NCBI GenBank assembly: GCA_964354135.1
Contig: CAYGZA010000232.1
Span: 1 to 11,103 of the forward strand
From: CAYGZA01 sp964354135
Lineage (GTDB): Bacteria > Planctomycetota > Planctomycetia > Pirellulales > Thermoguttaceae
Length of the DNA stretch: 11,103 nt
Direction: 5' to 3'
The notes under the pieces are model-generated. The model did not search any database. It saw nothing but the letters and a program-made list of their open reading frames with translations, and was not told the DNA's origin. Shown piece by piece: positions 5,817 through 11,103 of the stretch (positions are counted from its first letter, which is position 1; each line of letters begins with the position of its first letter). Both the position numbers and the translations under genes were made by a program.

Positions 5817-5955
5817 CAGGGGAGTACGGGTTCCTCTTCTCTGTTTCTTGGGCGATCGCGGCCGTTCGCTCATCCACTCAAACCCGCTTGTCCAAGCTCT
5901 TTCCCACGAATCCGGGCTGCGCCTGAACAGAGAAGAGGAACGCGTACTCCCCCTG
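5817..5955. repeat. 139-bp element with 27/28-bp imperfect terminal inverted repeats
   Basis: The left arm 5817-5843 (CAGGGGAGTACGGG then TTCCTCTTCTCTG) and the right arm 5928-5955 are inverted copies differing by one base and one extra G. About 84 bases lie between them, too long a loop for a terminator. There is no ORF. It resembles a small non-autonomous mobile element or a genome-wide interspersed repeat. Confidence 0.7.
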
Positions 5956-6028
5956 CATCACCTATCTGGCTTGGGGCCTCCGAGACGGCGCATGCTTTCG
6001 GCGGGTGGACCTCAATTCATATCTCTCC

Positions 6029-6880
6029 TCACATCTCCGCGAGCAGCTTCTTCAAGTAGGCCACACTCTGGGCCACGAGCCGGTCCTCGTCCTGGTTGTC
6101 CTTGTGGTGATCGCTCTCCACGGCCAGGACGCCGGTGTAGCCGCTCTCCTTGAGGGCGCGGACCACCCCGGGCATGTCGATCAGCCCCGTTCCGACGGGC
6201 ACCGAGGAGAAGAAGTACCACTCTTCCGGCGGCACGTGCCGGCAGGCGTCCACGTCCTTGGTGTGGGTGGCCACGGTATACGGTCCGAGGCGCCGCGCGG
6301 CGGTTACGGGATTCTCCATGACGCGGAGCGTGTTGCCGGTATCGAAGTTCACCTTCAGGCAATCGGAGCCGACCCGCTGGAGAATCTCCAGAATCTCGGC
6401 CGAGGTATAGTCGATGTGGTTCTCGATGGCCAGCACCACGCCGTGGTCCGCGGCAATCTTAACGCTCTCGTGGAGCATCTTGACGACGGCCTCGATCTGC
6501 GGCCCGTGCGGCTCGAAGCGGAACTGGAGCGAGGAGGCGACGATGCGCATGACGTCGGCACCCATCGAGCGGGCCTTGGGGATGAGGGAGTTCATTTCCC
6601 GCCAGGCATCCCGGTTGCGGCCTGCTTCGAGGCCGTCCGGGTGCCCCCACGCCAGGACCCGCTCCAGGCCGCGGTCGTCCAGCACCGCCTTCATCTCGGC
6701 GAGGCAACCCTGGTCGAGGCTCTCGAAGAAGCAGGACTCCAGCGAGACCGCATCCACCCCAAGCTCGCACGCCCGGTTGACGAAGTCGAGGAAGGTCCAT
6801 CGCGTGCCGGGGTCCTGCTGATCGGGATAGACCTCGCCGAAGTAGCGATGATAGCAGTAGCTGTCGATGCCGATCTTCAT
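6029..6880 (-). CDS. Sugar phosphate isomerase/epimerase-like TIM-barrel protein (AP_endonuc_2 / xylose-isomerase-like)
   Basis: A 283-residue cytoplasmic protein of the family that includes tagatose/allulose 3-epimerase-like enzymes, IolE/IolI and hydroxypyruvate isomerase. It starts MKIGIDSYCYHRY, a usual first barrel strand. The four expected metal ligands are visible in order: Glu153 (AIENH), Asp180 (NFDTGN), His206 (THTKD) and Glu255 (AVESDHH). The length is normal. The open frame runs much further upstream, but the ATG at 6880 is right: it overlaps the stop of the preceding isomerase-like gene as ATGA, with GGAGG 10 bases upstream, implying translational coupling. It is probably the last gene of the operon. 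It may epimerise or isomerise the ketose made by its neighbours, or dehydrate an inositol-like substrate. Confidence 0.88.
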   Translation of the reverse strand: MKIGIDSYCYHRYFGEVYPDQQDPGTRWTFLDFVNRACELGVDAVSLESCFFESLDQGCLAEMKAVLDDRGLERVLAWGHPDGLEAGRNRDAWREMNSLIPKARSMGADVMRIVASSLQFRFEPHGPQIEAVVKMLHESVKIAADHGVVLAIENHIDYTSAEILEILQRVGSDCLKVNFDTGNTLRVMENPVTAARRLGPYTVATHTKDVDACRHVPPEEWYFFSSVPVGTGLIDMPGVVRALKESGYTGVLAVESDHHKDNQDEDRLVAQSVAYLKKLLAEM

Positions 6881-8193
6881 GTTTCCTGAACCTCCAGGCC
6901 GAAGACTTTCGCCGCCAGTTGGATGTCGGCCAGGTTGTGGCCCGTCGTGAGCACGTAGTGGTGGGAGCTGAGCGAGCCGATCAGCTTGCGGCCGTCGCGG
7001 ACCCGGATGACGCCGCCGTTGAGGCAATCGGAGCCGGGATATTGAATGTATCCGGTGAGGCGGCCTTCGGCCACCGTCATCTCGCGGAACGTGGGATGGA
7101 GCTTCGCCAGGGTGATCGGACCGATGGCCAGCCGCGCGTCGATCGCGGTGGCGTTTTCGTCTACGATCCCGAGGACCTTCTTGCGCAGGGTCCACTCGGT
7201 CGCAAACGGCCGCGGAATGACGCCCATGTAGCCGCAATGGGCCACGAGGATGTGGTTCTCCGGCTCCTGGACTTGGGGGAACTCCTCGATCCGCTCGTGC
7301 TTGAGCGCAGCGTCGCCGAGCAGGAACGGGTAAAGGTTCGTCATCATGTTGGGGACGCCCAGCGAGCGGCCCAACAGGTGCTGCGTCAGCATGGAGAGCG
7401 TGTCCGCTTCGCAGCCCCACGTATACTCCTTCTCCTCGAAGAGCAAGTTCCACGCCAGGCACGGCGTGCTGTCCGAGAAGTGCGACTCGTTGAGGCAGTT
7501 GATCCCCACCGCGCGGATCGCCGCATCTTGCTCCAAGTCCTGCTTGACGGCGAGATAGATCTTGACCGCGCTACGAATCGCCCGCGGCGAGGTCCCTTCC
7601 GTGGGCAAGGGGCGGTCTTTCCATGCGTCGTCGGCAGCGCGGTCGGGAATCTCATGCGCCCTGGCCCCCAGCTCGCGAAAGCTCTTCTTCACGACGGTGA
7701 CGCCGAAGCGGTCTCGCATCCGCTCGCTGCACTCGTCCTCCCACCAGTAGAAACACTTGAAGATGCTCGCCTGGGCCCCTTCGCCCGGATTGTCCTGATA
7801 GACCAGGAACTTGGCGCCCCGTAGCTCTCGCTTCACCCGCAGGGCGCGGCAGACCGTCTTCGTCTGCCCCAGGTTGTAGGGGGCGATCGTCTCGACGCCC
7901 AGCGACTTGAGGTAGCAGATGATCTCCCAATCCCACATTGAGAGGGTGCCGAACTGCGACGTGACGATCAGAATCGGCAGCCCGAGGGCCCGGAAGTCCT
8001 CGACCCTTCGGTAGGCCTCGCCCAAGAGCTGCGGGAAGACGACCGCGTCGGCCTCGGGGAGCGGTCCGCCGAGCGCCGCGGGCGGTAGCAACTCCGCGGA
8101 GCCGGCCAGGAGGTCCTTCAGCACGCCGAGCTGCTTGTCAAAGTCCTGATCTCGCCCCGGATCGAAGTAGATGGGAGCCAGTCGTGCGTTCAT
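6877..8193 (-). CDS. L-fucose/L-arabinose-isomerase-fold protein
   Basis: A 438-residue protein resembling the FucI/AraA superfamily, Mn-dependent aldose-ketose isomerases. Supporting segments are NCLNESHFSDSTPCLAWN (residues 232-249, with Glu236), WGCEADTLSML (259-269, like the CEAD segment before the metal-binding Asp), VAHCG (317-321) and a C-terminal HHYVLTTGH (411-419). Classical L-fucose isomerase is nearer 590 residues, so this is a shorter, divergent relative, and its actual reaction is uncertain. Its start is 21 bp after the cupin gene, with only a weak AAGG ribosome site, and it overlaps the next gene by 4 bp, so it is probably co-translated. No signal peptide is seen. Confidence 0.8.
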   Translation of the reverse strand: MNARLAPIYFDPGRDQDFDKQLGVLKDLLAGSAELLPPAALGGPLPEADAVVFPQLLGEAYRRVEDFRALGLPILIVTSQFGTLSMWDWEIICYLKSLGVETIAPYNLGQTKTVCRALRVKRELRGAKFLVYQDNPGEGAQASIFKCFYWWEDECSERMRDRFGVTVVKKSFRELGARAHEIPDRAADDAWKDRPLPTEGTSPRAIRSAVKIYLAVKQDLEQDAAIRAVGINCLNESHFSDSTPCLAWNLLFEEKEYTWGCEADTLSMLTQHLLGRSLGVPNMMTNLYPFLLGDAALKHERIEEFPQVQEPENHILVAHCGYMGVIPRPFATEWTLRKKVLGIVDENATAIDARLAIGPITLAKLHPTFREMTVAEGRLTGYIQYPGSDCLNGGVIRVRDGRKLIGSLSSHHYVLTTGHNLADIQLAAKVFGLEVQET

Positions 8194-8214
8194 CGTGTTG
8201 CCTTGTCGTCGAGT

Positions 8215-8826
8215 CTAGGGATTGGCGGTTCGGTGTCCGCCTTTCGTTGGGGCGACTTTCGTAGCGACGACTGCGGTGCCGTCGATGATGTAGAACCGCT
8301 TGGGAAACCCTTCGGTTTCAATGTCCCCGTAGTTGTGGCCTGCCTCGGCCGGATAGACGCAGAAGGAAACCAGCGGCTCGCTTCCGGCATTGATCGAGCG
8401 GTGGGCCCAGCCCGGGGGCACGTAGACGGTGCGGCCGCGCGACATCGGCTCGGCCACGCACTCGCCCCCCGCGGTCTTCATCAGCATGTACCCCCGGCCG
8501 CGGAGGCAAAGGTACACTTCGGCAGTGCCGCGGACCGAATGGTAATGCCCTTTCGTCATGAAGCACTCTTCGCCCACCAGCCCCGGCTGGAGCCTGCTGA
8601 CGCAGAACAGGAGATGCCCGCGCTCCTCAAGTATCTTCTTCTCGAAGACCTCGTAGTGAACGGGGTCGTTGTGCCGGAGGATCAGCCGCTCCAGGGCCGC
8701 GGCGTCGGCGTAGTAGCCGCGCATGTCGGAGGCCCTCCGCACCAGGTGCCGGTCGGGCTCGGCCATCGCGCCTTCGAGCAAGTCGATGTCGGTCGCCAAC
8801 GGCTGCATCACTCCGCTTGTTTCCAT
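8215..8826 (-). CDS. Cupin-type glucose-6-phosphate isomerase-like protein
   Basis: A 203-residue protein matching the archaeal-type, metal-dependent phosphoglucose isomerases of the cupin superfamily, unrelated to the usual bacterial PGI. The core reads GEECFMTKGHYHS...AEVYLCLRGRGYML...VYVPPGWAHRSIN. The putative metal ligands His94, His96, Glu103 and His142 have the same spacing (+2, +9, +48) that I recall for Pyrococcus furiosus PGI (His88, His90, Glu97, His136). The Pyrococcus enzyme is about 190 residues. The frame is open to 8904, but that would overlap the preceding gene. GGAG at 8833-8836 favours the second of two adjacent ATGs (8826; the alternative is 8829). It likely interconverts an aldose- and ketose-phosphate; glucose-6-phosphate itself is not proven. 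Confidence 0.88.
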   Translation of the reverse strand: METSGVMQPLATDIDLLEGAMAEPDRHLVRRASDMRGYYADAAALERLILRHNDPVHYEVFEKKILEERGHLLFCVSRLQPGLVGEECFMTKGHYHSVRGTAEVYLCLRGRGYMLMKTAGGECVAEPMSRGRTVYVPPGWAHRSINAGSEPLVSFCVYPAEAGHNYGDIETEGFPKRFYIIDGTAVVATKVAPTKGGHRTANP

Positions 8827-8863
8827 CATGGGCTCCGCATGTTGTAAGACGACGGTCGTTTCC

Positions 8864-9841
8864 TTAGCGTCGCGATTCGGCGGCAATCCGCGCGATCTCG
8901 TCAAACCCGGGCCCGCGGGTGGGTATGCCGATCTGGAACACCTCGGCGATCACCTGGGTCCACCCGTGCAGGAAGTAGACCCAGCCGTCCTCGACGTGCA
9001 GGCGGCGATCCCGCTGGTGGGCCCGGGCCTGCTCCAGGAATACCAGATCGCCGCGATAATTGAAATCCCAGGCGTAGCCTTGCTCGGGAAAGCGGGCCTG
9101 AGGGGTGATCGGCGAGCCGGGAGCGTCCTTGCCGAGCCCGGTCGCGTTGACCACCAGCGAGTGCGGCTGGAGCCGGTTGACCAGGGCATCGTTGTCCTCC
9201 GGCTCGGGCGTGTGGTGATACTCGACGGGCACGGGCTGAGCGAGCTTCGCGTGGATGCGGCGCATCTCCTCCAGTCGTGGTGTGCTGCGGTTGGTGACGA
9301 GGATTTGCGACGGCCGGTTCGCGCCGTGCCTCTGGTGCATCAGGTAGCAGGTGAGGGCGATCGAGGACCCGCCCGCCCCGAGCACGAGGGCCTCGCCGCC
9401 GGTCTTCTCCCAGCGCCCGGCGGGAAGGAACGCCTCCAGGGCGAGGCCGCTTGTGATCGGGTCCTTGGCATGGCCGATGAGCCTCGCGCCGCGCTTGGAG
9501 ATGCAGCTCACCTCGCCCATGAGCCGTGCGAACGGGTCCAGCTCGTCGAACAAGTCGCGGCAGGCCGCTAAGAGGTCGATCTTGTGGGTCGTCACCAGGG
9601 CCCCGAGCGAAAGCGGGTCCTGCTTGATGAACTCCACGGCGCGGCGGTACACCGCCGGCGCATCGTGCCATTTGCAGTCGACGCCGCGAATAAGGGCGCC
9701 CTCGAAGCCTAGGTGCTTCGCCCAGCGAGGAAAGACCGTCATGATCGACGAGCGGCCGGTGGTCACGCCGATGAAGTAGATCGTCGGCTGCGAGGCGGGC
9801 TCGTAGCGGGTGTCCCGCGCGGCTTGGACTGCAAGCGACAT
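8864..9841 (-). CDS. Shikimate-dehydrogenase-like oxidoreductase (AroE family), divergent
   Basis: This 325-residue protein has the AroE two-domain plan. The N-terminal substrate domain contains FIGVTTGRSSIM (residues 23-34; Ser31/Ser32 in place of the usual SxS) and LVTTHKIDLL (82-91, with Lys87 at the catalytic Lys position). AKDPITSG (125-132) supplies the expected Asp127, where AroE normally has NTD. The NAD(P)-binding domain has LVLGAGGSS (152-160), VTNRS (182-186) and VVNATGLG (230-237). The C-terminal FLHGWTQ differs from the Q-G-A-x2-F of true AroE. It is also about 40 residues longer than usual. These changes and its catabolic neighbours suggest a quinate/shikimate-like or cyclitol/sugar dehydrogenase rather than aromatic biosynthesis. 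The ATG at 9841 has GGGAG 8 bases upstream. First gene of the probable four-gene operon. Confidence 0.85.
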   Translation of the reverse strand: MSLAVQAARDTRYEPASQPTIYFIGVTTGRSSIMTVFPRWAKHLGFEGALIRGVDCKWHDAPAVYRRAVEFIKQDPLSLGALVTTHKIDLLAACRDLFDELDPFARLMGEVSCISKRGARLIGHAKDPITSGLALEAFLPAGRWEKTGGEALVLGAGGSSIALTCYLMHQRHGANRPSQILVTNRSTPRLEEMRRIHAKLAQPVPVEYHHTPEPEDNDALVNRLQPHSLVVNATGLGKDAPGSPITPQARFPEQGYAWDFNYRGDLVFLEQARAHQRDRRLHVEDGWVYFLHGWTQVIAEVFQIGIPTRGPGFDEIARIAAESRR

Positions 9842-9931
9842 CAAGCACGCTCCCTGAATGTCCGTTTTCTATCGGTGCCGCGACTTGAACCTGCCCGGCT
9901 CGTGCGGATGCACTCGCCCCGGAGGGACACT

Positions 9932-9969
9932 TGAGAATAGCCCGGCGGTGAATCGCTCGGCTATTCTCA
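9932..9969. repeat. 11-bp-stem hairpin, possible terminator or operator
   Basis: TGAGAATAGCC (9932-9942) and GGCTATTCTCA (9959-9969) pair perfectly around a 16-base GC-rich loop. There is no U-run on the minus strand after the stem, so it is not a standard rho-independent terminator. Its position just upstream of the operon's first gene would also suit an operator or a leader structure. Confidence 0.55.
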
Positions 9970-10032
9970 TATTCCCCTTCGGGGCACTGTGGAAAACGAC
10001 TCCCGCCCCCCCTTGCTCCTGCCGGCAGACAC

Positions 10033-10050
10033 GTGCGTGCAAGCACGCAC
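10033..10050. repeat. 18-bp palindrome GTGCGTGCAAGCACGCAC
   Basis: Two 8-bp arms around an AA centre, flanked by CCGGCAGAC on one side and CCGGTCTG on the other, which adds a weak outer pairing. It lies 22 bases after the stop of the minus-strand gene. The plan is like the 20-bp near-palindrome at 144-163 (long arms, 2-base centre), so it may be another interspersed palindrome family. A terminator role is possible, but there is no T-run. Confidence 0.55.
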
Positions 10051-10071
10051 CCTACCGGTCTGACGCGTTGT

Positions 10072-11103
10072 TCATACGATCTGCAATGCCGACTCGCCCC
10101 GCGGAAGGTCGAAGCAGGCGATGGCGCCGTCCGCCGAGCGGCACCAGGTGCCGCCGGTCAGTTGCCGCGGCGAGGGCACCTCTTTCAGCAACGTCTGCGA
10201 GGTGCCCGCCGTGAGTTTCACGGCTCTTGCACCCGCGGTCTTGACCTCGACGGTGAACCGCCCGTTGGCAAAAGGCGCCTTGAGCTTGACCTGATCGCCC
10301 TCCTTGTCGATCTTCGTCAGTTCCCGCGCGGCCCAGTAGCGGGCGATTTCGCTGAGCTTCATCCAGAGCAGGTTGTCGTAGCGGGCGTGGAGCCGGTTGA
10401 CAACTTCCTTGAAGACGTTGAAGCCCACCTGCCGGCCGTTGAAGTAGATTCCCGGCCAGTGGCAGACGAGGATGGCCGGCTCGCCCCGGGCGATGACTTC
10501 CGGGAGCCGCCCGCCCTTCAGGTCGGCGGTGATGCAGCGATCGGCCGAGCCGGGCACCAGCCCGTCCCAGCCGCCGAACCAGTCGTCGGTGCAGCCGATG
10601 ATCGAGACGACGCACTTGGGGTCCGGCCCGTCCAGCCCGGAGGCGTAGAGCACCTTCGGGGCGACGCTCTGCCGGCCGGTGAAGACGTCGCGGAAGTAGT
10701 GCGGGATCTCGGTCTGGTACACGTCGCGGCAGGCCTGGAGCGTGGCCTGGGCAAGCTCGGCGGGCACGCGGGAGCCGAATCCGCCCGGCGTGGTCATCCC
10801 TTCGCACGGCAGCCCCACGTTCTTGAGAATCCGCAGGCCGTAGGCAATGTAGTCGGCCAGTTGATCCGCCGACTTGTCCTGGCTCCAGCCCCAGTTCTCC
10901 ATGAACCGCTCGCTGGGCTCGGGATACGGGCGGCCCGTCTTCGTGTCGATCACGCGGGTGTGCGAGACCATCTCGGGGTGGATGTCCCAGTCCGGCGTGA
11001 GGAAATCGCGGACCAGCTTGAGGCTCTCGTCGAGTTCCTGCCTGGACCAGCCGGGCAGACCGCGGTCCAGCCAGCCCACTAAGGCCGGGCAGGGGACCAC
11101 GCT
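10072..11103 (-). CDS. 5'-partial protein, possible NodB-like polysaccharide deacetylase fold
   Basis: At least 343 codons, open to the window's right edge, so the true start lies outside; the GTG near the edge is not a convincing start. The first part resembles carbohydrate-esterase/NodB-like barrels: DFLTPDWDIHPEMVSHTRVI may carry the metal-binding Asp/His cluster, and GLPCEGMTTPGGFG may be the following loop. This assignment is weak and based on motif impression only. A middle region has LVPGSADRCITADLKGG and AILVCHWPGIYFNG. The last 100 or so residues (FTVEVKTAGARAVKL...) read like a small beta-rich accessory domain. It is separated by 230 bp from the downstream operon, so it may be a separate transcript of related carbohydrate function. 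Confidence 0.75.
   Translation of the reverse strand, partial: SVVPCPALVGWLDRGLPGWSRQELDESLKLVRDFLTPDWDIHPEMVSHTRVIDTKTGRPYPEPSERFMENWGWSQDKSADQLADYIAYGLRILKNVGLPCEGMTTPGGFGSRVPAELAQATLQACRDVYQTEIPHYFRDVFTGRQSVAPKVLYASGLDGPDPKCVVSIIGCTDDWFGGWDGLVPGSADRCITADLKGGRLPEVIARGEPAILVCHWPGIYFNGRQVGFNVFKEVVNRLHARYDNLLWMKLSEIARYWAARELTKIDKEGDQVKLKAPFANGRFTVEVKTAGARAVKLTAGTSQTLLKEVPSPRQLTGGTWCRSADGAIACFDLPRGESALQIV

Larger units (their letters stand above)
5705..6028. other. Intergenic gap between isomerase and oxidoreductase genes
   Basis: 324 bases without a credible gene. It should contain the 3' end of the isomerase operon and the promoter of the oxidoreductase, but I cannot assign -35/-10 boxes with confidence. 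The inverted-repeat element at 5817-5955 fills its centre. Confidence 0.5.
9842..10071. other. Intergenic region with two strong hairpins
   Basis: 230 bases without a gene between the 5'-partial gene and the operon start; it must hold the operon promoter if there is one. Hairpin 9932-9969 has an 11-bp perfect stem (TGAGAATAGCC / GGCTATTCTCA). Palindrome 10033-10050 is described separately. I cannot assign promoter boxes reliably. Confidence 0.55.

Noticed and set aside
6005..6889. Plus-strand ORF of 294 codons opposite the TIM-barrel isomerase
   Set aside because: It is a GC-rich shadow frame; the minus-strand protein has all four expected metal ligands and operon-style coupling.
6881..7462. 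N-terminal extension of the TIM-barrel protein to 477 residues
   Set aside because: The extra part is an alternative frame of the FucI-like gene; the ATG at 6880 with GGAGG and the ATGA overlap is a much better start.
10033..11082. Plus-strand ORF of 349 codons opposite the partial minus-strand gene
   Set aside because: Its composition (Ala/Val/Asp/Arg-rich, repetitive) is typical of antisense frames, and it begins inside the 18-bp palindrome without a ribosome site.
1..11103. tRNA, rRNA or riboswitch genes
   Set aside because: I saw no cloverleaf with a GGTTCGAATCC-like T-arm, no rRNA segment and no riboswitch core that I recognise on either strand; this was by eye only.

Overview
The window looks like a GC-rich chromosomal segment from a planctomycete or close PVC-group relative. 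This rests on a Tat-exported Gfo/Idh/MocA oxidoreductase of the type expanded in those genomes, an integron integrase reading in the same direction as its cassettes, and frequent short palindromic repeats. No taxonomic marker gene is present, so the assignment is inference.

Left part (1-3960, plus strand): the remains of an integron. A 5'-truncated integron integrase (about 297-671) keeps only its C-terminal catalytic part. A 160-bp palindromic element (135-294) sits exactly at the break. After it comes an attI-like region with four GTTAGGC core sites (687-851), then four single-gene cassettes, each followed by a recognisable attC site. Although their sequences differ, all four attC sites show the hallmark folded stem with an unpaired A. 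The cassette genes encode a small three-helix membrane protein, a Cys-rich lipoprotein, a soluble protein of unknown function and an exported protein. None has a function I recognise. The array stops after the fourth attC in about 190 bases of non-coding DNA containing a G-quadruplex-like heptamer tract.

Middle (3961-4243): a frameshifted N-terminal fragment of a REP-associated tyrosine transposase (RAYT) runs directly into a 145-bp REP-like element with a long outer inverted repeat and three inner hairpins.

Right part (4256-11103, minus strand): a carbohydrate-metabolism region. In transcription order it contains a 5'-partial protein with a possible NodB-like deacetylase fold, a divergent shikimate-dehydrogenase-like oxidoreductase, a cupin-type phosphoglucose-isomerase-like protein, an L-fucose/arabinose-isomerase-fold protein and a TIM-barrel sugar isomerase/epimerase. 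After a 324-bp gap containing another inverted-repeat element comes the Tat-exported Gfo/Idh/MocA oxidoreductase. The four genes from the dehydrogenase to the TIM-barrel protein are spaced by 37 bp, 21 bp and a 4-bp ATGA overlap, so they probably form one operon. Two aldose-ketose isomerase-type proteins of unrelated folds, an epimerase-like barrel and an NAD(P)-dependent oxidoreductase suggest oxidative or isomerising catabolism of an unusual sugar, sugar acid or cyclitol. The substrate cannot be read from the sequence.
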